64,000 nt of DNA from Enterobacter sp. Ag1 (lineage in GTDB: Bacteria > Pseudomonadota > Gammaproteobacteria > Enterobacterales > Enterobacteriaceae), in contig AKXM01000015.1 of assembly GCA_000277545.1 (NCBI GenBank), forward strand, positions 8 to 64,007, written 5' to 3'. Numbering within the stretch: the stretch's first letter is position 1; each line of letters opens with the position of its first letter. Both the position numbers and the translations under genes were made by a program. The notes under the pieces are model-generated. The model ran no database searches. It saw only the letters and a list, made by a program, of their open reading frames with translations, and had not been told where the DNA came from. Of this stretch, positions 28,404-43,953 are shown in pieces.

Positions 28404-29210
28404 ATGGAGCAGTGTAGCTCAAGTGGTTCATATAACTATATGATAAATGATGAGATAATCTTCAATCCTGATAAGCGAGTTTTGTATCGTGTGGATGACG
28501 AGGCCAATGTTGAAACTCTTAATACCCCCACAACAAAATGCTTTCTTTTGCTAATATCACGCAACGGAATCGTTGACCAGGCAACTATATACTCATATGT
28601 CTGGGGTGAAAATGAGAGCATGATCACACCCAACAATCTATATCAAAATATTTCGCTCATTCGCCGCGCGCTATCAAAGTTAAGTCCAGGTCTCAATTTA
28701 ATAAAAACAATCCCCAGAATAGGTTTTTCGATAGATACCGAGATAAAAGTTGAAAAAATTCCTTCGGAGAAAGTTGAGTATGATGAAAGCCATGAGCGCC
28801 ATGAAAATCCGATAGAGGTAAAAAAAGAGCCAGCTCCTGGTGTTAATGTTGCTCCAAACGACGTTGTAAAAAATAAAATGCTCCATCCTATGGTCATCAT
28901 TTCATTGGCTGTCTTGACTACCATTGCCTCGGCGTTATTTGTTTCCAGTACATCACGTCAGTCTTCGTACTTTCTTAGCTATCATGCGTACCTTAATAAT
29001 GATAGTTGCAATATATATACCTCAGTAACGACACAAAGAGATATCAAGTTTGTTACCGATAAGTTAATCAGCAAATGTGAAAGAACGCCATGGAATTATG
29101 TTTCCTACAGTAATCTATTTTCTGACATTTCTGTTATTTCATGTGCGCAGCCGCTGGGAAGCAATAAAAAAAATAGTTGCAAGTCAGCTTATTTTTTTGT
29201 GGGGAGTTGA
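28404..29210 (+). CDS. ToxR/CadC-like membrane-bound winged-helix regulator (YqeI-like)
   Basis: A 268-residue regulator. Residues 10-110 form an OmpR-type winged helix (TTKCFLLLISRNGIVDQATIYSYVWG, LIRRALSKL, IKTIPRIGFSI, read in parts), a charged linker rich in Glu and Lys follows, one membrane helix lies near 160-182, and a short periplasmic domain with several cysteines ends the protein. This is the ToxR/CadC layout; the length and the small partner gene recall E. coli YqeI-YqeJ. AAGGA fits either the GTG at 28398 or the ATG at 28404; the ATG has better spacing. Its position makes it a candidate T6SS regulator, which is inference. Confidence 0.8.
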   Translation: MEQCSSSGSYNYMINDEIIFNPDKRVLYRVDDEANVETLNTPTTKCFLLLISRNGIVDQATIYSYVWGENESMITPNNLYQNISLIRRALSKLSPGLNLIKTIPRIGFSIDTEIKVEKIPSEKVEYDESHERHENPIEVKKEPAPGVNVAPNDVVKNKMLHPMVIISLAVLTTIASALFVSSTSRQSSYFLSYHAYLNNDSCNIYTSVTTQRDIKFVTDKLISKCERTPWNYVSYSNLFSDISVISCAQPLGSNKKNSCKSAYFFVGS

Positions 29211-29213
29211 TGT

Positions 29214-29675
29214 GTGAATAATAGACGATATTTAATGATGATATCATTTCTTGTTTTTTTACTTATTGTTGTCATCTCGGTGGGCGGGCTACGGCGTTAT
29301 CATGCCAATCACTTTAGCTGTAATGGGGTATATTCTGTATCCTACAATGACGTTGTGCTTCATGCTAATGCGCGAATGACATTTTCCGGCAGTGAAGGAA
29401 CGGCTGTTCTAAGTGGAGTACTCGAAAGTGATTCAACTAAAGTCAGTAATATTGTTATTTCTACAATGTTTGATGTTAAGAGGGTTAAAGAATCATTTGT
29501 ACTGACTGCAACAAAAAATACAGTTGAACTAAGTGATGAAAAAGAAAAGATTGAAAGGATTTTGCCGGAGTTTTATTATAACAAAGGGTCGAGTGTGATT
29601 TATGATATTCTTCCTCAGGGAGACGATTACCTTTTTTTAAGAGGAGGGATTCCGGTATTTTTCTGCAAGCGATAA
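29214..29675 (+). CDS. Small membrane partner protein, ToxS/YqeJ-like
   Basis: A 153-residue protein with one N-terminal membrane helix (residues 7-26) and a periplasmic domain of about 125 residues with two cysteines. I recognise no catalytic motif. It follows the winged-helix regulator after three bases, starts with GTG and has GGGGAG nine bases upstream. Sensor regulators of the ToxR type often have such a small periplasmic partner (ToxS), and E. coli yqeI is followed by a similar gene, yqeJ. The partnership is inferred from gene order and topology. Confidence 0.7.
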   Translation: MNNRRYLMMISFLVFLLIVVISVGGLRRYHANHFSCNGVYSVSYNDVVLHANARMTFSGSEGTAVLSGVLESDSTKVSNIVISTMFDVKRVKESFVLTATKNTVELSDEKEKIERILPEFYYNKGSSVIYDILPQGDDYLFLRGGIPVFFCKR

Positions 29676-29889
29676 TATAGCTCCATTCATTTATAGTTCA
29701 GGCTTTCTTAAAAAAAACACGTTATGCCACCTCAAGCGTGGGGTGGTCTTTTTCTATATATTTAATTTTTATTTAATAGTGATGAAATGGTGTTGCTTAA
29801 TGTTAAATTAGAATGTCATTGTTATTCAGTGAATGCCATTTTTTTTTGCATTGATATATTTATTTAGTTGACCTGGATGGTAGTGTCTT

Positions 29890-30591
29890 CTAAATTGATA
29901 CCGGCGCACCAAAATAGTATCCTTGCATATAATTTACTCCGCATTTATGAAGTAAATCTCTTTGGGTTTTTGTTTCAACACCCTCAGCAACAAGTATGGT
30001 ATTGACCAGAGAGGATAAATAAACTAACGATTTTATCGTACTTTCATAAATCAGACTGTTACCATGAGTTAGAGACAATTCCCTGTCTAGTTTGAGCATA
30101 TAAAACCCCATTGCTTCAATGTATTTTATGGATATGGAGTTGTTGCAAAAATTAATTGCAATATCTATATTGTTTTCTGACAGTGATTTTATTGCATCAA
30201 TCATACTATCTGTCAGTATTGCTCCATTGCCTTCCACCAGTGCCAGAACGAGTTTTATGTCTTCTCTTATCTTTTTCCTGAACGAGAGCAAATACTTCAT
30301 GAAAGAGGTGGATAATAGTTGATTGGGAATAATATTGAAGCTGATGAAGCCATCATGCGGTAGCTTGTCAGTGATCTCCTCTATTCGCTCATTGACATGG
30401 CTCATTAAGCATATCGTCAAGTGGTTGTATTCTACGTTTGACTTGAAGGTGTGTACCAGTGAGTCTGGTGATAGGTGTTTTTTAATGGGCGTTTCCTTCA
30501 TCACCCTAAGTAATATTTCATAGCCAATAATGCGGCCTGTGTTACAGTTTGTCACTGGCTGTGAATACGGTTCTATAATATATTTAAACAC
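29890..30591 (-). CDS. Degenerate EAL-domain protein
   Basis: A 233-residue protein that is a single EAL domain without a sensor part. The signature is altered: EAL reads E-I-L at residues 25-27, the metal-binding DDFG stretch reads INFC, so both aspartates are lost, while KLDR, AEGVET and QGYYFG remain. A normal cyclic-di-GMP phosphodiesterase needs these aspartates, so the protein is probably inactive and may bind the nucleotide or a protein partner, as some short enteric EAL proteins do. It converges with the YqeI/YqeJ-like pair and shares its AT-rich composition. Confidence 0.82.
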   Translation of the reverse strand: MFKYIIEPYSQPVTNCNTGRIIGYEILLRVMKETPIKKHLSPDSLVHTFKSNVEYNHLTICLMSHVNERIEEITDKLPHDGFISFNIIPNQLLSTSFMKYLLSFRKKIREDIKLVLALVEGNGAILTDSMIDAIKSLSENNIDIAINFCNNSISIKYIEAMGFYMLKLDRELSLTHGNSLIYESTIKSLVYLSSLVNTILVAEGVETKTQRDLLHKCGVNYMQGYYFGAPVSI

Positions 30592-32068
<1,477 letters not shown>

Positions 32069-32186
32069 CTTACTTTCACGCCGGAGAACAATCGTTTTCC
32101 GGTGGTCTCCCTGGTCTGTCGATATCCCCCTGTCCTGAACGCTCATTTTGTGATCGAGTTAAAGCAAATCGCCTTCGCTCGTTTTA

Positions 32187-32207
32187 TTTAGTAAAAATTT
32201 TACTAAA
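32187..32207. promoter_or_regulatory. Palindromic EbgR operator before ebgA
   Basis: A perfect inverted repeat of the arms TTTAGTAAAA and TTTTACTAAA around a single central A lies 38 bases upstream of the ebgA start. The right arm recurs at 31004 (before ebgR) and 37401 (before the second transporter). Confidence 0.75.
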
Positions 32208-32226
32208 ATTAAGCGTAATTATTTAG

Positions 32227-35783
<3,557 letters not shown>

Positions 35784-35861
35784 CGCCAGTTTCGATGCGT
35801 ACCACGGCCAGCGGTATACTCCGCTGGTCTTCCCTGTACCCTCCCCATGACGGGGATGTGA

Positions 35862-37310
<1,449 letters not shown>

Positions 37311-37321
37311 TTCCGCCCCTG

Positions 37322-37342
37322 GCCAGCCGTTTTGCGGCTGGC
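37322..37342 (+). terminator. Hairpin after ygjI
   Basis: A perfect eight-base stem GCCAGCCG / CGGCTGGC with a five-base loop 12 bases after the stop. There is no T-run, so it is more likely a stabiliser or weak terminator. Confidence 0.5.
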
Positions 37343-37400
37343 TAAGCCTTCACCCTCCCGCCATTTTCGCGATGGGGTTAAAGCAAACTGGTTTTTTGTT

Positions 37401-37421
37401 TTTTACTAAATTTTTACCAAA
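37401..37421. promoter_or_regulatory. EbgR-like decamer pair before the second transporter
   Basis: TTTTACTAAA at 37401-37410 is followed at 37412-37421 by TTTTACCAAA, a direct rather than inverted arrangement of the ebg operator arm. It lies 71 bases upstream of the next gene and suggests that this gene joins the EbgR regulon through its own promoter. Confidence 0.5.
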
Positions 37422-37432
37422 ATAAATTCTAA

Positions 37433-38926
<1,494 letters not shown>

Positions 38927-38973
38927 TCTCAACGGCACGTCATCGCAGACGCTGGTTTCCATAAAGGCTGGAT

Positions 38974-38998
38974 GCCCCCGGCCAGAATAGCCGGGGGC
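38974..38998 (+). terminator. GC-rich hairpin after the second transporter
   Basis: A perfect nine-base stem GCCCCCGGC / GCCGGGGGC with a seven-base loop, followed by GGTTTG. It overlaps a possible minus-strand coding frame described below. Confidence 0.55.
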
Positions 38999-39025
38999 GG
39001 TTTGAAATACTGGGTCGGAACATCA

Positions 39026-39121
39026 TTAATCAAAACTGACAAACCGGCAGGGCAAACAAAACGGCAACCGCCCGGCCGAAGGCTCAGTAATAGCAACGAC
39101 TTTACCGGCAAGTAACTTCAT
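39026..39121 (-). CDS. Possible 31-residue peptide upstream of a second open frame
   Basis: A short frame starts at ATG 39121 with GGGGAA six bases upstream, a good ribosome binding site, and reads MKLLAGKVVAITEPSAGRLP before a cysteine pair and a stop at 39026. A second frame overlaps it, and runs on through the hairpin to 38929 (PTQYFKPPPAILAGGIQPLW near its end). I have an impression of having seen this second phrase in small proteins near enteric tRNA genes, possibly of mobile origin, but cannot name a family. Confidence 0.35.
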   Translation of the reverse strand: MKLLAGKVVAITEPSAGRLPFCLPCRFVSFD

Positions 39122-39531
39122 AACGTTCCCCATTTCATTCATGAAATTCCGAATCTCAATATGAATCTTTCTGTTAATTTTCCTGATGTGTGTCGTCGGA
39201 TGATTTCAACGGGTTATCCGTAAGCCTGTGTTCGGGTTGTGCAATAAAAACCCTGGTTCTTGCTTTTTAATTCAATGCCGGGTGGGTAAGAATGGAAACG
39301 TCTCACTCTCCTTCAGAACGGAAACATATAGGTTGCTCTAAGAGGAAAATTTTCGCCTTAAATAGGGGGGCAGGCTTGAGCCTTAACAAGGCCATGCAGC
39401 AGGACGTTCTGGCAAAAAAGAATGGACAATGCGGTGGTGGCGTTGTTTCACAGTGACTTGCAACAAGGGAGCCTGAACGATAATGGGGCAGAGAAAAAAA
39501 AGAATTCAGTAGAGGTGTGTTGACGTCAAAA
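39122..39531. other. Non-coding stretch between argU and the ebg locus
   Basis: About 410 bases without a convincing gene. It lies at the 3' side of argU, the place where phages and islands commonly insert, but I see no integrase fragment and no second copy of the tRNA 3' end. Confidence 0.5.
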
Positions 39532-39608
39532 TGGTACGCCCTACAGGGTTCGAACCTGTGACCTACGGCTTAGAAGGCCGTTGCTCTATCCAGCTGAGCT
39601 AAGGGCGC
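39532..39608 (-). tRNA. argU: tRNA-Arg (anticodon UCU)
   Basis: A 77-nucleotide cloverleaf with encoded CCA. The anticodon loop reads CTTCTAA, giving UCU for the rare AGA codon. The T-arm has GGTTCGAACC, and the acceptor arms are GCGCCCT and AGGGCGT, so the first pair is G-U instead of the G-C found in E. coli argU. It is divergent from folD, as is typical of this locus. Confidence 0.95.
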
Positions 39609-39804
39609 ACGGAGTAATGCAGAGAAACATTACGGTTTGATGCGGGGTGGATTATACGGTCAGCACCTCTTGAGTCAATGGCTTTTCAACCACCTGCGCG
39701 ACAAATGAGCATAAACCTACATCAGTGCCTGACAGCGGGCCGCGCATCTGACAAAATAGCAGCAACCCCCTTCCTTTAAGTTTACAGATGGAATTCTCTC
39801 TCTG

Positions 39805-40671
39805 ATGGCAGCAAAGATTATTGACGGTAAAACGATTGCGCAGCAGGTCCGGCTTGAAGTTGCTGAAAAAGTAAAAGCCCGAGTTGCCGCAGGAAAACGT
39901 GCCCCTGGTCTGGCCGTTGTATTGGTGGGAGCGAACCCTGCGTCCCAGATTTATGTCGCGAACAAACGCAAAGCCTGCGAAGAGGTTGGTTTTGTCTCCC
40001 GCTCTTATGATTTGCCGGAAACCACCAGCGAAGCGGAGCTGTTAGGGCTGATCGATGCGCTAAACGCGGACGCCGAGATTGACGGCATTCTGGTACAGCT
40101 GCCGCTGCCTGCCGGGATCGATAACGTCAAAGTGCTTGAGCGTATCGACCCGGACAAAGACGTGGATGGCTTCCATCCATACAACATTGGCCGCCTGTGC
40201 CAGCGTGCGCCGCGCCTGCGTCCATGTACCCCGCGCGGTATCGTGACGCTGCTTGAGCGCTACAACATCGACACCTACGGCCTGAACGCGGTCATCATTG
40301 GCGCGTCCAACATCGTGGGTCGCCCGATGAGCATGGAACTGCTGCTGGCCGGTTGCACCACGACCGTAACGCACCGTTTCACCAAAAACCTCCGCCAGCA
40401 CGTTGAGAACGCCGACCTGGTGATTGTCGCCGTGGGCAAACCTGGCTTTATTCCGGGTGAATGGATTAAAGAAGGCGCTATTGTGGTGGACGTCGGCATC
40501 AACCGTCTGGAAAGCGGGAAAGTGGTCGGGGACGTAATTTATGATGAAGCAGCCGCCAAAGCCTCGTATATTACGCCGGTTCCGGGTGGCGTAGGCCCAA
40601 TGACGGTTGCCACCCTAATTCAGAATACCTTGCAGGCCTGCGAGGAATATCATGATGTTGATGGAGAGTAA
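39805..40671 (+). CDS. folD: Methylene-THF dehydrogenase / methenyl-THF cyclohydrolase FolD
   Basis: A 288-residue bifunctional enzyme of one-carbon metabolism, oxidising 5,10-methylene-tetrahydrofolate and hydrolysing the product to 10-formyl-tetrahydrofolate. The N-terminal catalytic domain has [13 protein letters not shown] with the active-site lysine, and VQLPLP. The NADP-binding domain has [10 protein letters not shown], and the C-terminal signature is [10 protein letters not shown]. It is the usual length. ybcJ follows after two bases. Confidence 0.97.
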   Translation: MAAKIIDGKTIAQQVRLEVAEKVKARVAAGKRAPGLAVVLVGANPASQIYVANKRKACEEVGFVSRSYDLPETTSEAELLGLIDALNADAEIDGILVQLPLPAGIDNVKVLERIDPDKDVDGFHPYNIGRLCQRAPRLRPCTPRGIVTLLERYNIDTYGLNAVIIGASNIVGRPMSMELLLAGCTTTVTHRFTKNLRQHVENADLVIVAVGKPGFIPGEWIKEGAIVVDVGINRLESGKVVGDVIYDEAAAKASYITPVPGGVGPMTVATLIQNTLQACEEYHDVDGE

Positions 40672-40673
40672 TA

Positions 40674-40886
40674 ATGGCGACCTTCTCATTAGGTAAACAC
40701 CCTCACGTTGAACTGTGCGACTTGCTCAAGCTGGAAGGCTGGTGTGAAAGCGGCGCGCAGGCAAAAGCGGTGATTGCCGAAGGCCTCGTGAAGGTGGACG
40801 GTGAAGTTGAAACCCGCAAGCGCTGCAAAATTGTGGCGGGGCAGACCGTCGTCTTTGAGAGCCTGAGCATTACCGTTCAGCCTTAA
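40674..40886 (+). CDS. ybcJ: S4-domain RNA-binding protein YbcJ
   Basis: A 70-residue protein made of a single S4 RNA-binding domain (LLKLEGWCESGAQAKAVIAEGLVKVDGEVETRKRCKI, read in parts), matching E. coli YbcJ, a ribosome-associated factor of unclear role. It starts two bases after the folD stop in the same transcript, as in E. coli. Confidence 0.93.
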   Translation: MATFSLGKHPHVELCDLLKLEGWCESGAQAKAVIAEGLVKVDGEVETRKRCKIVAGQTVVFESLSITVQP

Positions 40887-40895
40887 TCGCGCGCG

Positions 40896-40957
40896 CCCTT
40901 TTCAGAACGAAAAGGGCTGGCATCAACTCTCCTTGCCGTTTGGGTGAAGGAGAGTTG
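40896..40957 (+). terminator. Two hairpins after ybcJ
   Basis: The first stem is CCCTTTTC / GAAAAGGG (40896-40916) and the second is CAACTCTCCTT / AAGGAGAGTTG (40924-40957). Neither has a strong T-run; together they probably end the folD-ybcJ transcript. Confidence 0.55.
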
Positions 40958-41091
40958 CAGAGCCTTTCCCGCCTCAGAACCAAATTACCTTATCAATACC
41001 AGGCTTAAAAACCTGCGTCACTTCAAATATTCGATAACAATATGGCAACAGCGCAGAATTCAGTTGCGGGGCAAAAACCGTTTCGGCACTC

Positions 41092-41124
41092 TAGGTAGAA
41101 CGTTCTACTAGAACGTTCTACCTA
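41092..41124. promoter_or_regulatory. 33-bp perfect palindrome, probable operator of the PTS gene
   Basis: Arms of 16 bases (TAGGTAGAACGTTCTA and its complement) surround a single C. Each arm contains the smaller palindrome AGAACGTTCT, at 41097-41106 and 41110-41119, centres 13 bp apart. The CG-centred form fits LacI-family operators; the E. coli MalI site is similarly built around AACGTT. It lies 60 bases upstream of the PTS start, and the MalI-like gene downstream is the likely binder. Confidence 0.8.
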
Positions 41125-41184
41125 TCATAAAAACGCGTGAACAGACAAAACGCGGTTACTGCGTCTGCACCGGGGGAAACGTCC

Positions 41185-42684
41185 ATGAGTCTGTTGTCCA
41201 GTGTTGTTAAATCGTTATCAAAGCTTTCCATGATTGGCCGTGCGTTAATGCTGCCTATCTCTCTGCTGCCTGCCGCAGGTTTACTGCTGGCGTTCGGCGA
41301 TAAGTTTCACTTACCGCTGATGATGAATGCGGGCGGGGTTATCTTCGATAACCTGCCAATGCTGTTTGCCATCGGTTCTGCCGTGGGTCTTGCTGCAGAA
41401 TCGGGTATTGCCGCGCTGTCGGCGGCGGTGTCGGTGTTTATCATCAACATTACCATTGGCACCGTCATGCACATCACGCCGGAAATGGCCTCTGCGGGCG
41501 GGAAATATGCCATGGTGGTCGGCATCCCGACGCTGCAAATGGGCGTTTTTGGCGGGCTAATCTCCGGTATCCTGGCGGCGTGGTGCTACAACAAATTCCA
41601 CACCATGCAATTGCCGGAATTCCTCGGCTTCTTCTCCGGCAAGCGTTTTGTCGCCATCGCGACGGCGTTTCTCTCCTTCCTGTTGGGGATGGTGCTGCCG
41701 TGGGTGTGGTCGTACATTCAGTCCGGTATTGATGCGCTGTCGGTGGTGGTTAACGGGGATAATCAGGCCGCATCAACCTTTATCTTCGGGCTGGTTGAGC
41801 GCGCTTTAATCCCGCTGGGCCTGCACCACATCTGGTATCCGTCCTTCTGGTACTCCTTCGGGGAATACACCACTCATACAGGGCAGGTGATTCACGGCGA
41901 CCAGACGATTTGGTTCAAAATGCTGGAAGAGGGCGTGAAGTCCTTCAGCAGCGACAGCTACCAGAATGCGGGTAAATTCATGCAGGGCGAGTTCCCGCTG
42001 ATGCTGTTCGCGCTGCCTGCGGCCTGTCTGGCGATGTACCATGAAGCCAACACCAAGAATAAGAAAATTGCCTCCGGTATTCTGTTCTCCGCGGCGCTGA
42101 CCTGCTTCCTCACCGGGATCACCGAGCCCGTTGAGTTCACCTTCATCTTCGTGGCTCCGATTCTGTATGTGTTCAACGCGGTGATGGCCGGCCTGTCTTA
42201 TATGTGCATGTACCTGCTGCATGCCCATATCGCCAAATCGTTCTCCGCCGGGATGATCGACTACATCTCCTTCGGGATCCTGCCGTCGTTCAACGGCTAC
42301 CAGACTAACTTCCTGATGGCGGTGGTCGTGGGCGTGCCGATGGCGCTGATTTACTACTTCACTTTCCGCTTCGTGATTCGCCGTTTCGACGTGAAAACGC
42401 CGGGCCGTACCGAAGTCACCGCTAACGCGGGAGACAAAACCGACACCGAACTGGCGGGCGATATCATCGGCCTGCTGGGCGGGGCACCAAACATCAACTC
42501 TGTGGGCTCCTGCATTACCCGCCTGCGCCTTGAAGTGGACGACAGTTCGATGGTCGACAAGGACGGCCTGAACAGCCTGGGCGCTCGCGGCGTGGTATTC
42601 GTCGGCGATTCGGGTATCCAGGTCATATTTGGTGCCAGAGCGCAATTTATTGCACAGACAATGTCGACGATGATCGGTAAATAA
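41185..42684 (+). CDS. PTS permease EIICB, glucose family (MalX/PtsG-like)
   Basis: A 499-residue sugar phosphotransferase permease. Residues 15-400 form the membrane EIIC domain (MLPISLLPAAGLLLAFG, GLHHIWYP, FLTGITEPVEFTFIFVAP), and a linker ending in FDVKTPGR leads to the EIIB domain with the phosphorylation site SCITRLRLEV. No EIIA domain is attached, so it should use a shared EIIA such as Crr. GGGGGAAA precedes the ATG at 41185. The sugar is not known; the MalI-like repressor resembles control of E. coli malXY, but no malY partner is present here. Confidence 0.9.
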   Translation: MSLLSSVVKSLSKLSMIGRALMLPISLLPAAGLLLAFGDKFHLPLMMNAGGVIFDNLPMLFAIGSAVGLAAESGIAALSAAVSVFIINITIGTVMHITPEMASAGGKYAMVVGIPTLQMGVFGGLISGILAAWCYNKFHTMQLPEFLGFFSGKRFVAIATAFLSFLLGMVLPWVWSYIQSGIDALSVVVNGDNQAASTFIFGLVERALIPLGLHHIWYPSFWYSFGEYTTHTGQVIHGDQTIWFKMLEEGVKSFSSDSYQNAGKFMQGEFPLMLFALPAACLAMYHEANTKNKKIASGILFSAALTCFLTGITEPVEFTFIFVAPILYVFNAVMAGLSYMCMYLLHAHIAKSFSAGMIDYISFGILPSFNGYQTNFLMAVVVGVPMALIYYFTFRFVIRRFDVKTPGRTEVTANAGDKTDTELAGDIIGLLGGAPNINSVGSCITRLRLEVDDSSMVDKDGLNSLGARGVVFVGDSGIQVIFGARAQFIAQTMSTMIGK

Positions 42685-42693
42685 TGTAATACC

Positions 42694-42726
42694 TTTCGGC
42701 CTCCTGTATGTTTCAGGGGGCTGAAA
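42694..42726 (+). terminator. Imperfect hairpin between PTS and repressor genes
   Basis: An interrupted 13-base stem (TTTCGGCCTCCTG / CAGGGGGCTGAAA) is followed by TTTAT. It may attenuate read-through from the PTS gene into the repressor gene. Confidence 0.5.
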
Positions 42727-42754
42727 TTTATGGATGTGCGGTTACAGGGGTGGA

Positions 42755-43771
42755 ATGAAAAAGGTCAACATCATTGATGTCGCTGAGCTTGCGGGCGTAT
42801 CGGTTTCGACGGTTTCGCTGGTGCTTCGCCAGAAGGGCAAGATCTCTGAGGCGACCATTGATAAGGTCAATGCCGCTATCAAGGAACTCGGCTATGTGCA
42901 TAACGTTGCCGCCGCCAACCTTCGTTCCAGCACCTCTAACCTGATTGGCCTGATTATTCGTGACTTTAACAACTCTTTCTCCGTCAACGTCACCGCGAGC
43001 GTTGTTCAGCAGCTCGAAAAACAAGGCTACATGGTGTTTCTTGGCCAGCCGCGCGACGGAGAGCAACAGCTGCGCAACTGTCTGACCTCGTTTAGCCAGC
43101 AGGGCGTAGCCGGGGTCATTTATCTGGCCGCCGACTGCCACTCCGCTGAGGTTCCCCAGGCCATTACCGACTGCCCGCTGCCCACGGTGGTTATCTCTGA
43201 ATCAACCATTACCAGCACCCGTGATGTGATTGGGCGGGATAATCGTCAGGCCGGTAACCAGGCCACGCGTTTTCTCATTGAGCGCGGCCACCGCAATATT
43301 GCCTGGCTGGGAGGCACAAAAAGCTGTCTCATCCGCGCCGAGCGGCTGTCTGGCTACCGCAGCGCCCTGCAGCAGTATGGCTTGCCGTTCAGAGAAGAGT
43401 GGGCGCCGGAATGTGCGGACGACACATCGGCTTCGGCTTTTGCCACGCGCCTGATGCTGGAAAAGAGCAACCAAATTACCGCCATGCTGTGTCATTCTCC
43501 GGCGGCGATCATTGGCGCCATCACCGGTATTCAGCAAGTGGGTCGTACCGTTGGGAAAGACGTTTTCTTAACGCAGCAGGTCTCGCTGATTGGTTTTGAG
43601 GATATGATGTACATTAATCTGACCTCGCCGAGCTTTACCTATGTTTCTGCCTCCAGTGAAGAGACCGGGCGACAAGCCGCCGCATTAATTGTCAGCAAAA
43701 TTAAACAGCCGGAACTTCCTGCCCAGAGAATTATCATTTCTGGTGAACTGGTGCCGCGCGAATCTGCATAA
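42755..43771 (+). CDS. LacI-family repressor, MalI-like
   Basis: A 338-residue LacI-type regulator. It begins MKKVNIIDVAELAGVSVSTV and continues SLVLRQKGKISEATIDKVNAA, very like E. coli MalI, and the core keeps MalI-like phrases such as RGHRNIAWLGG and RAERLSGY. AGGGG five bases before the ATG at 42755 supports this start. It lies 70 bases after the PTS gene and probably represses it through the 33-bp palindrome; unlike E. coli malI, which is divergent, it is downstream on the same strand. Confidence 0.85.
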   Translation: MKKVNIIDVAELAGVSVSTVSLVLRQKGKISEATIDKVNAAIKELGYVHNVAAANLRSSTSNLIGLIIRDFNNSFSVNVTASVVQQLEKQGYMVFLGQPRDGEQQLRNCLTSFSQQGVAGVIYLAADCHSAEVPQAITDCPLPTVVISESTITSTRDVIGRDNRQAGNQATRFLIERGHRNIAWLGGTKSCLIRAERLSGYRSALQQYGLPFREEWAPECADDTSASAFATRLMLEKSNQITAMLCHSPAAIIGAITGIQQVGRTVGKDVFLTQQVSLIGFEDMMYINLTSPSFTYVSASSEETGRQAAALIVSKIKQPELPAQRIIISGELVPRESA

Positions 43772-43953
43772 CGGGAAGTATATTATCCGTCCGTTATTAT
43801 TATGCTATTAATCCCTTCCACCCACATTAATGGCATATTATTAACGCATTATTTTCATTTTTATTTCAATTAATCATGAAATCAGCCTGAGATTGCAAAC
43901 CGCATATATTCTGGTCAGAATAGTCGCTTCTCTTTCAGAATTTTCTCTTAAAT

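Noticed and set aside
39122-39804. Prophage or island boundary at argU
   Set aside because: No integrase gene or second copy of the tRNA 3' end was seen in the window, so an attachment site cannot be claimed.
41806-42645. A 279-codon open frame antisense to the PTS gene
   Set aside because: The product is rich in His, Arg and Gln without domains, typical of an antisense shadow of membrane-protein codons.
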